Source: Herbiconiux moechotypicola
Lineage (GTDB): Bacteria > Actinomycetota > Actinomycetes > Actinomycetales > Microbacteriaceae
Length of the DNA: 64,000 nt
Direction of reading: 5' to 3'
Assembly (NCBI RefSeq): GCF_024979255.1
Contig: NZ_JANLCN010000005.1
Span: forward strand, 62,001-126,000
Both the position numbers and the translations under genes were made by a program. The notes under the pieces were generated by a model. That model was not told the origin of the DNA, ran no database searches, and worked only from the letters and a program-made list of their open reading frames with translations. Below, piece after piece: positions 18,916 to 27,510 of this stretch. How positions within the stretch are numbered: position 1 is the stretch's first letter; every line of letters begins with the position of its first letter.

Positions 18916-19971
18916 ATGCAGATGCCGCGACTCCTTCAGGCCGGACCCTTCCGCTTCGGCTTCGTCGCCACCCTCGGCGTGCTGCTCGCCCTGCTGCTCG
19001 GGCTCGCGGTGTCGTCGCTGGCGACCGCGCTCACCCTCATCTTCGTGGCGCTGTTCGTGTGCCTCGGGCTCTACCCCGTGGTGCAGTGGCTCGAACGGCG
19101 GCACTTCTCCCGGGCGATGGCGGTGCTCACCGTGATGGCGGGGTTCGTGGTGGTGGTGCTCCTGCTGCTGTGGCTCATCATCCCGGTCGTCGTCGATCAG
19201 CTCACCGAGCTCTTCACCTATTTACCGGCCGGGTTCAACGACATCTCCGAGCAGGACTGGTTCGTGAGCCTCAACGAGCAGTTCGGCGGTGCTCTCGTGC
19301 CCGCTCTCGACTGGCTGAAGACGACGGTCGCCGACCCCAACACGTGGGTCACCGTCGGCGGGGGAGCGCTGCGCGTCGGCGTGAACATCCTCAACGGCAC
19401 CTTCAACGTCATCTTCGTGATCGTGCTCACGCTCTACTTCGTGGCGAGCCTGGAGTCGATCAAGGCCTCGGTCTACACGCTGGTGCCGGCGTCGAAGCGC
19501 GCGGGGTTCGTCGAGATCTCGGAGGAGATCACGAAGTCGGTGGGGTCTTACCTCAGCGGCATGGTGATCTTGGCGGCCATGAACGCGGTCTTCACGTTCA
19601 TCCTGCTCACCGTGTGCGGCGTGCGGTACGCGGGCATCCTGGCCGCGCTCGCGTTCCCCATCACGCTCATCCCGCTCGTCGGAAGCGTGATCAACCTCGC
19701 CATCGTCACGACCGTGTCGCTGTTCACCTCGCCCACGGCGGCGCTCGTCGTCGGGATCGTCATGCTCGTCTACGTGCAGGTGGAGGCCTACGTGCTGACG
19801 CCGCGCATCGTGGGCAAGGCCATCAGCATCCCGGGGTCGCTCGTGCTGATCGGGGCGATGGTGGGGGGCACGCTGCTGGGGCTGCTGGGGGCGCTCATCG
19901 CGTGCCCGGTGACCGCGTCGATCCTGCTCATCATCAAGAAGGTCGTCGTGCCGCGGCAGAACCTGGCATGA
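18916..19971 (+). CDS. AI-2E family (PerM-like) membrane protein
   Basis: A 351-residue polytopic membrane protein, with about eight hydrophobic segments. Family hallmarks include the paired N-terminal helices, the amphipathic middle region (LTELFTYLPAGFNDISEQDW, residues about 95-115) and the C-terminal YVQVEAYVLTPRIVGKAI near 295. Members include AI-2 exporters and sodium/proton antiporters; which applies here cannot be told. It starts one base after the pepA stop and ends 13 bases before cls, so the three genes may form one transcript. Confidence 0.88.
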   Translation: MQMPRLLQAGPFRFGFVATLGVLLALLLGLAVSSLATALTLIFVALFVCLGLYPVVQWLERRHFSRAMAVLTVMAGFVVVVLLLLWLIIPVVVDQLTELFTYLPAGFNDISEQDWFVSLNEQFGGALVPALDWLKTTVADPNTWVTVGGGALRVGVNILNGTFNVIFVIVLTLYFVASLESIKASVYTLVPASKRAGFVEISEEITKSVGSYLSGMVILAAMNAVFTFILLTVCGVRYAGILAALAFPITLIPLVGSVINLAIVTTVSLFTSPTAALVVGIVMLVYVQVEAYVLTPRIVGKAISIPGSLVLIGAMVGGTLLGLLGALIACPVTASILLIIKKVVVPRQNLA

Positions 19972-19984
19972 GAGTGGCGGGCGA

Positions 19985-21475
19985 GTGACCGGGCTCGAGC
20001 TGGGCGAGACGATCGCGCTCGCCGCGATCGCGCTGCACGTGGTGCTCGGGTTCGTGGCGACCGTGCTGGTGTCGGCGAACCGGCGCCCCTCCGCGGCGAT
20101 CGCGTGGGTGCTCACGATCGTGTTCATCCCGTTCCTCGGCGCGCTCGCGTTCCTGCTCGTGGGGCGCTCCCGGCTGCCGGCGGCGCGTCGCGCGGCCCAG
20201 CGCGAGATGAACGAGCGGCTGGCGGCGCGGGTTCCGGATGCGGCGGTGCGGCCGGCCGACGACGCCTGGCCGTCATGGCTCGCGCCGGTGGTGCACTTGA
20301 ACTCCGCTCTCGGTGCACTGCCGATGACCGCGGGCAACCGGGTGACGCTCACCGACGACTACGACGGGTCGCTCGCCGACATGACCGCCGCGATCGACGG
20401 AGCGCGGTCGTTCGTGCACGTGGAGTTCTACATCCTCGTGCTCGACGACACCACGCGGCCGTTCTTCGAGGCGATGGCGCGGGCGGTGCAGCGCGGGGTG
20501 ACCGTGCGGGTGCTCTCCGACCACCTCGCCGGGTTCCTCTCACCGCGGCGCACGGAGACGCTCGCGTTCCTGGCCGCGGCGGGGATCGCGTGGCGGGCCA
20601 TGCTGCCGCTCCGGCCGCTGCGCGGGCAGTGGCGGCGGCCCGACCTGCGCAACCACCGCAAGATCGTGGTGGTCGACGGGGCGGTCGGGTTCACCGGGTC
20701 GCAGAACCTCATCGACGCCTCGTACCTCAAGAAGAAGAACGTGGCCAGGGGGCTGCGCTGGCACGAGGTGATGATGCGGGTGGAGGGCCCCGCGGTGCGG
20801 GAGCTCGACGCGGTGTTCGTGACCGACTGGTTCTCGGAGACCGGCGACCTGCTGCCTCTGGAGGTGTCGGCGCCCGCGGGCGGGCCGCGAGCATCCGGGG
20901 GCTTGGATGCTGCGGGTGCCGTCGTGGTCGACGCCCAGGTGCTGCCGAGCGGGCCGGGCTTCGACAACGACAACAACCTCAAGCTATTCGCGGCGCTCAT
21001 CCACAGCGCGCAGCGGCGGGTGAGCATCACGAGCCCGTACTTCGTGCCCGACGAGTCGGTGCTGCTCGCGATCGTGACGGCGGCCTCGCGCGGGCTCGAC
21101 GTGGAACTGTTCGTGTCGGAGGAGGGCGACCAGGTGCTCGTACATCACGCGCAGCGCTCCTACTACGAGGCGCTGCTGCGGGCCGGGGTGGCGATCTGGC
21201 TCTACCCTCCGCCGACCGTGCTGCACTCCAAGCACTTCTCGGTCGACGAGTCGGTGGCGGTGGTGGGGTCGAGCAACATGGACATCCGCTCGTTCAGCCT
21301 CAACCTCGAGGTGTCGGTGCTCGTGCACGGCGCCGCCTTCGTGGAGAGGATGCGCGCCATCGAGGACTCCTACCGCGCCGCCTCCCGCCCACTCACGCTC
21401 GACGAGTGGCTCGCCCGCCCCGTCGGCGGCAAGGTCGTCGACTCCCTCTCCCGCCTCACCTCGTCGCTGCAGTAG
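19985..21475 (+). CDS. cls: Cardiolipin synthase (phospholipase D family)
   Basis: A 496-residue membrane enzyme that joins phosphatidylglycerols to form cardiolipin. Two N-terminal transmembrane helices (about residues 10-60) precede two phospholipase D HKD motifs: NHRKIVVVDGAVGFTGSQN near 222 and LHSKHFSVDESVAVVGSSN near 412. The length and architecture match ClsA-type enzymes. GTG 19985 is chosen because the first helix starts directly after it. Confidence 0.93.
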   Translation: MTGLELGETIALAAIALHVVLGFVATVLVSANRRPSAAIAWVLTIVFIPFLGALAFLLVGRSRLPAARRAAQREMNERLAARVPDAAVRPADDAWPSWLAPVVHLNSALGALPMTAGNRVTLTDDYDGSLADMTAAIDGARSFVHVEFYILVLDDTTRPFFEAMARAVQRGVTVRVLSDHLAGFLSPRRTETLAFLAAAGIAWRAMLPLRPLRGQWRRPDLRNHRKIVVVDGAVGFTGSQNLIDASYLKKKNVARGLRWHEVMMRVEGPAVRELDAVFVTDWFSETGDLLPLEVSAPAGGPRASGGLDAAGAVVVDAQVLPSGPGFDNDNNLKLFAALIHSAQRRVSITSPYFVPDESVLLAIVTAASRGLDVELFVSEEGDQVLVHHAQRSYYEALLRAGVAIWLYPPPTVLHSKHFSVDESVAVVGSSNMDIRSFSLNLEVSVLVHGAAFVERMRAIEDSYRAASRPLTLDEWLARPVGGKVVDSLSRLTSSLQ

Positions 21476-21496
21476 CGGAGCCCGGCGCGGCTCGGC

Positions 21497-23230
21497 TCAC
21501 TCGACGAGCTTGCCGGTGGTGGAGACCTCGCGCATGAGGGCGGAGATGTCGGCGGGGATGGGCGGGATCGACTCGCGCACGACGCCGGTGGAGGGAGACC
21601 AGACGAGGTTCACCTGCAGCGCGGGGTCGAGCTCGGGGTAGTCGCTGCGGTTGTGGCAGCCACGGGTCTCGCGGCGCTCGAGGGCGGCGAGGAGCGTGGC
21701 GCGGGCGGCCAGCGCCGACGACTTGAGGTCGAAGGCGTGCGCCAGGTCTTGGTAGCCGGCGATGTCGGGATGCACGCCCACCTCGCCGATGCGCGCCTCG
21801 ATGGCGTCGAGCTCGGCGAGGCCCGCCCGCAGACCGGCCTCGTCGCGCACCACGCCGGCGTGCTCGGTCATGGTGTTGCGGATGGCGCGCTGGAGGGCGC
21901 GCACGTTCTCGGGCCCGTCGGCCGCGAGCAGCGCCGCGATCTCGTCACGCGCCGTCGCCACCGCGGCGGGCGACCGCTTCTGCGCGGGCAGCGACGCGGA
22001 GTACTCGGCGGCCGCCTGCCCCACGATGCGGCCGAACACGAGCAGCTCGATGAGCGAGTTGCCGCCGAGCCGGTTCGCCCCGTGCAGGCCCGACGACGCC
22101 TCGCCGATGGCGTAGAGCCCGGGCACGTCGGTGGAGTGGTCTTCGGGCCGCACCCACACGCCGCCCATCGAGTAGTGCGCGGTGGGCGCGATCTCGATCG
22201 GCTCCTTCGTGATGTCGAGCATCTGGAGTTCGAGCATCGTCTGGTACACCCGCGGCAGCCGGGTCATGATGGTCTCGCGTGGCAGGTGCGACACGTCGAG
22301 CCACACACCGCCGTTGGGGGTGCCGCGCCCCTCCTTGATCTCGGTGTAGCAGGCGAGCGCCACGCGGTCGCGGGTGGAGAGCTCCTGCCGCTCGGGGTCG
22401 TACTTGTGCATGAAGCGCTCGGCCAGGCCGTTGCGCAGGATGCCGCCCTCGCCGCGCGCCGCTTCGGAGATGAGCGTGCCGGCCGCGCTCTCGGGCTCGA
22501 TGATGCCGCTCGGGTGGAACTGCACGAGCTCGGGGTCACGCAGCCGTCCGCCTGCCTCGACGGCGAGGCGGAACGAGTCGCCCGTGTTCTCGTCGCGTCG
22601 CGAGGAGGTGCGCCGCCAGATGCGGTTGTGTCCGCCGGCGGCGAGGATGACGGCGTCGGCGTGGATGAGGAACCGCGTGCCGTCTTCGAGGTCGAATCCG
22701 TAGGCGCCGAACACGGCACCGTCGTCGTTGACCAGGATGCGCGTGATGTACACCCGGTCGAGGATCGGGATGTCGAGCAGCGCGGCCCGGTTCACCAGGG
22801 TGCGCTGGATCTCGAGCCCGGTGTAGTCGCCCGCGAATGCTGTGCGCCGGTAGGTGTGAGCGCCGAAGAACCGCTGCGAGATGCGGCCGTCCTCCTCGCG
22901 GGCGAAGGGCATGCCGTAGCGCTCGAGGTCGTCGATGCACTGCGCCGCGCCCTCGGTGACGATCTGCACGGTATGGGGGTTGGCGAGCAGGTAGCTCTCG
23001 GTGAGGGTGTCGGCGGCGTGCTGCTGCCAGCTGTCGTCGGGGTCCATAGTGGCGAGGGCGGCGTTGATGCCGCCGGCCGCGAGGGAGGTGTGCGCGTCGG
23101 CCTTGGGGCGCTTGCCCACGGTGAGCACGTCGACCCCTGCCTCGGCGAGCTCGATGGCGGCGCGCAGGCCCGAGCCGCCGGTGCCGATGACGAGGACGGT
23201 GGTGGAGATCTGGCGTTCGCGAGAGGTCAT
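21497..23230 (-). CDS. SdhA/FrdA-like FAD-dependent oxidoreductase
   Basis: A 577-residue flavoprotein. VLVIGTGGSGLRAAIELAEA near residue 12 is the FAD-binding Rossmann motif; TSLAAGGINAAL near 47 holds the usual FAD-attachment neighbourhood; FHPSGIIEPESAAGTLISEA near 245 and STRDRVAL near 295 carry active-site residues; APTAHYSMGGV near 350 and the HGANRLGGNSLIEL box near 387 complete the succinate dehydrogenase/fumarate reductase/aspartate oxidase family. It resembles SdhA/FrdA more than NadB, but no iron-sulfur or membrane-anchor subunit gene is next to it. It is divergent from a LysR regulator. ATG 23230 was preferred to one 66 bases upstream because the Rossmann domain begins there. Confidence 0.82.
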   Translation of the reverse strand: MTSRERQISTTVLVIGTGGSGLRAAIELAEAGVDVLTVGKRPKADAHTSLAAGGINAALATMDPDDSWQQHAADTLTESYLLANPHTVQIVTEGAAQCIDDLERYGMPFAREEDGRISQRFFGAHTYRRTAFAGDYTGLEIQRTLVNRAALLDIPILDRVYITRILVNDDGAVFGAYGFDLEDGTRFLIHADAVILAAGGHNRIWRRTSSRRDENTGDSFRLAVEAGGRLRDPELVQFHPSGIIEPESAAGTLISEAARGEGGILRNGLAERFMHKYDPERQELSTRDRVALACYTEIKEGRGTPNGGVWLDVSHLPRETIMTRLPRVYQTMLELQMLDITKEPIEIAPTAHYSMGGVWVRPEDHSTDVPGLYAIGEASSGLHGANRLGGNSLIELLVFGRIVGQAAAEYSASLPAQKRSPAAVATARDEIAALLAADGPENVRALQRAIRNTMTEHAGVVRDEAGLRAGLAELDAIEARIGEVGVHPDIAGYQDLAHAFDLKSSALAARATLLAALERRETRGCHNRSDYPELDPALQVNLVWSPSTGVVRESIPPIPADISALMREVSTTGKLVE

Positions 23231-23250
23231 GCCCTGCACGCTACGCAGCC

Positions 23251-23270
23251 GCGTTGGATTACTCCAATGC
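23251..23270. promoter_or_regulatory. LysR-type operator candidate in divergent promoter
   Basis: gcgttgga and tccaatgc form an inverted repeat (7 of 8 positions) around ttac, containing the exact core ttgga-ttac-tccaa. It lies between the divergent flavoprotein and LysR genes, the expected site for autoregulation and target activation. Confidence 0.6.
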
Positions 23271-23308
23271 ATATATTTCGTCACCGCGATGCGCATAGGC
23301 TATCGAAC

Positions 23309-24259
23309 GTGAACCTCGACCAGCTCCGCTCCTTCGCCGAGGTGGCGCGGCTCGGCAACTTCACCCGCGCATCCGAATCGCTGCACCTGGCCCAGCCGTC
23401 GTTGAGCCGGCAGATCGCCGCTCTCGAACACGATCTCGGCGCCGAGCTGTTCCACCGGTCTCGTGCCGGCAGCAGTCTCACCACGGCGGGGGAGTCGCTG
23501 CTGCCGTGGGCGCGCCGCATGCTGGCCGATGCGGAGTCGGTGCGGCGCGAGCTCGCCGAACTGGCCGGCCTCGAGCGCGGGCGGGTGCGACTGGGCGCCA
23601 CGCCCACGCTCTGCATCAGCCTCGTGACCGAGGTGCTGAGTGCCTTCCATGCCGCGCATCCGGCCATCGAGCTGCACCTCTCCGAGCACGGCTCGCGACG
23701 GCTGCTCGCCGAACTGGCGGGAGGCGAACTCGACCTCGCGCTCATCACCACGAGCGACGAGAGCTCGGCCGACCGCTTCACGGTGGCGCCGCTGCTCGTG
23801 GAGGAGCTCGTGGTGGTGTCGTCGGCCGGGGCGCCTGCGCTGTCGGAGGGCGGGGCGCTCTCCATCGCCGACGTCGCCGCGCTGCCGCAGATCGTGTTCA
23901 GCCGCAGCTACGACCTGCGCGGGGCCACCGACGCGGCCTTCGAGGCGGCGGGGCTGGTGCCCGAGGTGGTGCTCGAGGGGGCCGAGATGGATGCGGTGCT
24001 GCGGTTCGTCGAACGAGGGCTCGGGGTGGCGGTGGTGCCGGCAATGGTGCTGATCGACCGGCCGGGGCTCCGCGCCGTACGGTTGACCGACCGGGGCGCA
24101 CCGGCGCTGACGCGAACGATCAGTCTGGCCCGGCCCGACGGCGTGGCGCCCACGGCGGCCGTGAGCGTGATGCAGCGCACGATCGCGGCGACGGCCACGG
24201 CGTTCGCCGCCCGGGCCGGCGACACCATGCGCGTTGCCCGGGATGCACATTTGAACTAA
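23309..24259 (+). CDS. LysR-family transcriptional regulator
   Basis: A 316-residue regulator. The N-terminal winged helix reads NLDQLRSFAEVARLGNFTRA then QPSLSRQIAALEHDLGAELF, followed by a periplasmic-binding-like effector domain (GRVRLGATPTLCISLVTEVL near residue 90). GTG 23309 gives the standard MNLDQLRSF start. Divergent transcription from the SdhA-like flavoprotein gene with an inverted repeat between them suggests it controls that gene. The effector is unknown. Confidence 0.9.
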   Translation: MNLDQLRSFAEVARLGNFTRASESLHLAQPSLSRQIAALEHDLGAELFHRSRAGSSLTTAGESLLPWARRMLADAESVRRELAELAGLERGRVRLGATPTLCISLVTEVLSAFHAAHPAIELHLSEHGSRRLLAELAGGELDLALITTSDESSADRFTVAPLLVEELVVVSSAGAPALSEGGALSIADVAALPQIVFSRSYDLRGATDAAFEAAGLVPEVVLEGAEMDAVLRFVERGLGVAVVPAMVLIDRPGLRAVRLTDRGAPALTRTISLARPDGVAPTAAVSVMQRTIAATATAFAARAGDTMRVARDAHLN

Positions 24260-24265
24260 GTTAAA
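24251..24265 (+). promoter_or_regulatory. possible TetR operator at the LysR/TetR junction
   Basis: ttgaac and gttaaa form an imperfect inverted repeat around taa, eight bases before the TetR ATG and overlapping the LysR stop codon. It is a local AT-rich spot in very GC-rich DNA; the match is short. Confidence 0.35.
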
Positions 24266-24272
24266 CAGCGTC

Positions 24273-24965
24273 ATGGCTCCGAGGATCACGAAGGCGGCGA
24301 TCGTCGACGCGGCGCTCGCCGTGCTCGACGACGGGGGTGCGAGCGCGGTCACCGTGCGCGCCGTGGCTGCACGGCTCGACGTGCAGGCGCCGGCGCTGTA
24401 CTACCACGTCGGGAGCAAGCAGCACCTGCTCGACGAGATGGGCACCGAGATCCTGCGCCGGGTGGTCGCGACGCTGGCCGAGAGGGAGGCGGATGTCGAC
24501 AGGGTGGCGTCCGGCGGCGGTGTGGGCGGCTGGCTCGGCGACCTCGCCGCCTACGCCCGAGCCCTGCGCGACGAGTACCTCGTGCATCGTGACGGTGCCC
24601 GCACCTTCAGCGGCACGCTGGTCACCGACCGTGCGGTGCTCACAGCGCAGGAGCCCTGGCTGCGGCGCTGGGTCGCCTCCGGGGTGAGCGCGGAGGCGGC
24701 GTTCGACGCCCTCGACGTCGTCACCGCCTTCGTCACCGGCTCGGTGATCGAGGAGCAGGAGCGCCGCCGCTCGGCGGATGACCCGGCGCGCTACGAGCCG
24801 GGCCGGCGCGAGCTGCGACTCGGGCAGGAGTCCCCGCTGGTGGTCGAGGCGGGATACGCCCGTGCCGACTCCGATCACGACGGGCGGTTCGAGCGGCAGC
24901 TGGCGGTGGTGCTCTCGGGGGTCGATCGCTCCAGCGACGGTGCCGTGGGGCGGGTCGCGCCATGA
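24273..24965 (+). CDS. TetR-family transcriptional regulator
   Basis: A 230-residue repressor with a TetR helix-turn-helix at the N-terminus (IVDAALAVLDDGGASAVTVR then VQAPALYYHVGSKQHLLDEM, residues about 9-57). The C-terminal part resembles the TetR_C tetracycline-repressor-like ligand domain. Its stop codon overlaps the ATG of a small membrane protein (ATGA), so that membrane protein is the likely co-regulated partner. Confidence 0.88.
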   Translation: MAPRITKAAIVDAALAVLDDGGASAVTVRAVAARLDVQAPALYYHVGSKQHLLDEMGTEILRRVVATLAEREADVDRVASGGGVGGWLGDLAAYARALRDEYLVHRDGARTFSGTLVTDRAVLTAQEPWLRRWVASGVSAEAAFDALDVVTAFVTGSVIEEQERRRSADDPARYEPGRRELRLGQESPLVVEAGYARADSDHDGRFERQLAVVLSGVDRSSDGAVGRVAP

Positions 24966-25516
24966 TCCTCGAACTGCTCGAGGTCACCGGTCGCCTGCAA
25001 GAGCTCGGCGCGATCCTCTACGTGATCTACTCCGTCTCTGAAGAGCTGAGGTGGAGGCCGCTCCGGCAGGGCGGTGAATGGGGAGCCCCCACGATCCTGG
25101 GCGTCATCGGAGCCGTCAGCCTTCTCAACACGGGTCTGCTCGGCGCCACGGCCGTCGAGTGGATGCTCGTGGTCGCGGCCGTCCTGGTCGCTCTGGCGTG
25201 CGGTGCCCTGGCCGGGCGGGCCGCGCGGTTCCGGCCGCTCTCGGAGACGGCCGGTGAAGAACTCCGTCGCCGCGGAGCTCGACGACGGAGGAAGCCCCGT
25301 CCCCTTCCGGTCGTGGAGCTCCGCACCGGATGGATCGGGGCGTTGCTCTGGGCCGTGACCCTCGCCTCGCGCTACGGCGCGGAATTCCTGGGGGAACGAC
25401 TCGACGCACCGCTGGCGACCACCGTGGGCCTCGCGCTGCTGCTTGTGGCGGTGAACGAGGCGGCGCGGGTCGCCGTCATCGAGTGGCGCTCCCGGAGCGC
25501 CGGGCACGCCACTTAG
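24962..25516 (+). CDS. Small polytopic membrane protein of unknown function
   Basis: A 184-residue protein, not recognised. It has hydrophobic segments near residues 12-25, 42-62, 65-85, 120-138 and 148-168, with an Arg-rich cytoplasmic stretch (LRRRGARRRRKPRP) in the middle. The ATG overlaps the TetR stop codon, implying translational coupling to the repressor. The 3' end overlaps the stop codon of the convergent siderophore-interacting gene by four bases. Confidence 0.7.
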   Translation: MILELLEVTGRLQELGAILYVIYSVSEELRWRPLRQGGEWGAPTILGVIGAVSLLNTGLLGATAVEWMLVVAAVLVALACGALAGRAARFRPLSETAGEELRRRGARRRRKPRPLPVVELRTGWIGALLWAVTLASRYGAEFLGERLDAPLATTVGLALLLVAVNEAARVAVIEWRSRSAGHAT

Positions 25517-25929
25517 CGGTCGTCGGAGGCGCCGCTGGAGAGCTTCGAAGCGAGCTCGCGGTAGAGGGTGCCGACGCGGGGGCTGGCGGTGCAGCCGACC
25601 CAGAGGTGGATGCGGTCGCCGCCCTCGGCGGGCGCTTCGGGCATCCACTCGGAGACCCAGGCGCTGACCGCCGAGCGGATGAGTTCGCCGCGGGGGGCGA
25701 TCTCGCGGAGCCCGTGCGGCACGAGGTCGCGCCGCAGCCAGGTGAGGCTCACGCCCTCGGGGCGGTCGATGGGCCGGATCTGGATGGGCGAGACGATCTC
25801 GAGGTACACCTGCCCGTAGGCGTCGTCGGGCAACTCGTCGAGGATGCGGCGGATGGACGGCAGGTCACCGGTGTCGCCGGCCAGCAGCACGTGAGCGGAC
25901 TCGCCGTCACGGAGCGAAAAGGTCTCCAT
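25513..25929 (-). CDS. Short siderophore-interacting protein (SIP) domain protein
   Basis: A 138-residue protein matching only the C-terminal NAD(P)H-binding half of siderophore-interacting flavoreductases: VLLAGDTGDLPSIRRILDEL near residue 13, VSLTWLRRDLVPHG near 60, and HLWVGCTASPRVGTLYREL near 108. Full-length relatives (about 270 residues) also have an FAD-binding barrel, absent here. It may be a stand-alone variant that helps release iron from siderophores. A DtxR/IdeR box ends ten bases before the ATG, so iron starvation should induce it. No ribosome site is visible, so it may be translated leaderless. Confidence 0.85.
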   Translation of the reverse strand: METFSLRDGESAHVLLAGDTGDLPSIRRILDELPDDAYGQVYLEIVSPIQIRPIDRPEGVSLTWLRRDLVPHGLREIAPRGELIRSAVSAWVSEWMPEAPAEGGDRIHLWVGCTASPRVGTLYRELASKLSSGASDDR

Positions 25930-25938
25930 GCAGCTAAT

Positions 25939-25957
25939 TTAGGTAAGCCTTACCTTA
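25939..25957 (-). promoter_or_regulatory. DtxR/IdeR iron box upstream of SIP gene
   Basis: ttaggtaagccttacctta matches the DtxR/IdeR consensus (TTAGGTTAGCCTAACCTAA) at 16 of 19 positions and contains an exact AGGTAAG-c-CTTACCT palindrome. It sits at the promoter of the iron-related gene ending at 25929. Confidence 0.88.
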
Positions 25958-26002
25958 AGCGCAAGTGCCAGAGCGGCGATGTCGGTGGCATGGTGTTGAC
26001 TG

Positions 26003-27445
26003 ATGCTCATGGATGACCGGATGTTTCGCCTTGATGAGATCCTCGATGAGCTCGTCGAGGTGGAGGCTGAGTTGGCGCGGTGTGCGGCGCGGCGGGTGCG
26101 GTTGCTGGCCGAGGCCACGGCGGTGCGGTTGGCGCAGGCGGTGCGGGGGTCGGAGGGGCTGGCGATGCGGTCGTTGGTGGCCGAGATCGGATGCGCGACG
26201 CGGGTGTCGGAGGGGACGGTCGCGCGGTTGGTGAATGAGGCCGAGGTTCTGGTGGGGTCGTTGCCGGGAACGCTGGAGGCGTTGTCGTCGGGCCAGGTGT
26301 CGTATCGGCATGCGCAGGTGGTGGTGCGGCACGCCGTGAGTGTTCCGGTCGAGGCGCGCGCCGCGTTCGAGCGGGTGGTGCTGCCGGAGGCGGGGGTGGT
26401 GACGGCGTCTCGGTTCGAGCGGGTGGTGCGGCGGGTGCGGGAGCGGGTGCATCCGGAGTCGATCGAGGAGCGGACGGTGGCCGCGCGGGCGGAGCGGTGT
26501 GTGCGGTTCGAGGCGGATGTGGATGGGATGGCGTGGTTGGTGTGTCATCTGCCGGCGGTGGTGGCTGTGGCGGTGGATGACCGGCTGGACCGTCTCGCGC
26601 GGGCGGCACGCTCGGGTGACGAGGTGCGTACGCATGCGCAGTTGCGGGCGGATGCGTTGGGTGATCTGTTGCTCCGCACTGCCGACGGCACTGGTACCGG
26701 TGCCGAGATTGGCGCGGTGGGTGACGGATGGGATCGTGTCGTGCCGACGGTGGTGCTCACGGTGCCTGCGTTGTCGTTGTTGGGGCATGATGCGGGTCAG
26801 GCGCGGTTGGAGGGGTATGGGCCGATCGATCTGCCGACCGCACGCCGTCTCGCGGCGAGGGCTCCGAGTTTCGTGCGCATCCTGACTCATCCGGAGACGG
26901 GTGAGACGGTCTCGGTGGGGCGGATGCGGTACCGCCCTCCGGCTGATCTGCGGCTCGCGTTGGAGCTCGCCGACGAGTTCTGCCGCTTCCCCGGGTGTGC
27001 CCGGAGGGCGTCGCAGTGTGAGCTCGACCACACGGAGGATTGGGCGAGCGGGGGTGAGACGTCAAGGGTCAATCTGCATCATCTGTGTGTGCGGCATCAC
27101 CACATGAAGCACGATGGGACGGGGTGGCGTGTGACCGCGGGTCGTGATCGCACCCTGCGCTGGACCTCGCCGACGGGTCGCCGCTACGAGACCCGACCCT
27201 CGAGTCCGCCTGCATCCCCGTGGCCCCGTCCCGCGCCCCGGGCGCCGTCGCGCTCTTCATCACTGGCGGGTCGCTCGTGCGCGAGGCTGGTCGCAGAGAG
27301 CCGAAGACCCGTCTTTCGTGACATCGGTGGCCACGACCACCCGCCATCGCCGCCGCCGCGCAAGCGAGATTTCATCGTCGCGGCGTCGGGGGTGGGTGGT
27401 GCGACCGGGCATGAGCCGCGTCGCGATGATCCGCCACCGTTCTGA
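26003..27445 (+). CDS. DUF222 / HNH endonuclease domain protein
   Basis: A 480-residue protein with an N-terminal DUF222 region (about 10-310) and a C-terminal HNH nuclease motif: CRFPGCARRASQCELDHTED near residue 326 and NLHHLCVRHHHMKH near 356, with zinc-binding cysteines and the catalytic His. These proteins are abundant, often multicopy, in actinobacteria; their role is unclear, possibly linked to mobile elements or DNA turnover. Codon use differs from the neighbours: many TTG Leu and GAT Asp codons, so recent transfer is possible. ATG 26009 is an alternative start. Confidence 0.85.
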   Translation: MLMDDRMFRLDEILDELVEVEAELARCAARRVRLLAEATAVRLAQAVRGSEGLAMRSLVAEIGCATRVSEGTVARLVNEAEVLVGSLPGTLEALSSGQVSYRHAQVVVRHAVSVPVEARAAFERVVLPEAGVVTASRFERVVRRVRERVHPESIEERTVAARAERCVRFEADVDGMAWLVCHLPAVVAVAVDDRLDRLARAARSGDEVRTHAQLRADALGDLLLRTADGTGTGAEIGAVGDGWDRVVPTVVLTVPALSLLGHDAGQARLEGYGPIDLPTARRLAARAPSFVRILTHPETGETVSVGRMRYRPPADLRLALELADEFCRFPGCARRASQCELDHTEDWASGGETSRVNLHHLCVRHHHMKHDGTGWRVTAGRDRTLRWTSPTGRRYETRPSSPPASPWPRPAPRAPSRSSSLAGRSCARLVAESRRPVFRDIGGHDHPPSPPPRKRDFIVAASGVGGATGHEPRRDDPPPF

Positions 27446-27450
27446 CGCAA

Positions 27451-27491
27451 TCGCCTGCCGGGTGCCGAGGGGTTCGATGGCGGGCAGGCGA
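27451..27491. terminator. hairpin between convergent DUF222 and ABM genes
   Basis: tcgcctgcc (27451-27459) pairs exactly with ggcaggcga (27483-27491), with a 23-base loop that can fold further. It lies between two stop codons and could serve both strands. Confidence 0.5.
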
Positions 27492-27510
27492 CGGCCCAGG
27501 CGGGAGTGGC

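Noticed and set aside
21497-23230. Firm assignment as L-aspartate oxidase (nadB)
   Set aside because: The active-site context (FHPSGII, STRDRVA) is nearer to SdhA/FrdA, and no nadA or nadC lies alongside.
21653-23308. Upstream extension of the LysR-type gene by more than 500 codons
   Set aside because: The extension lies antisense to the SdhA-like gene; the LysR domain starts exactly at GTG 23309.
26003-27445. Intact mobile element around the DUF222/HNH gene
   Set aside because: No transposase, integrase, terminal repeats or tRNA attachment site was found on either side; only codon use is unusual.
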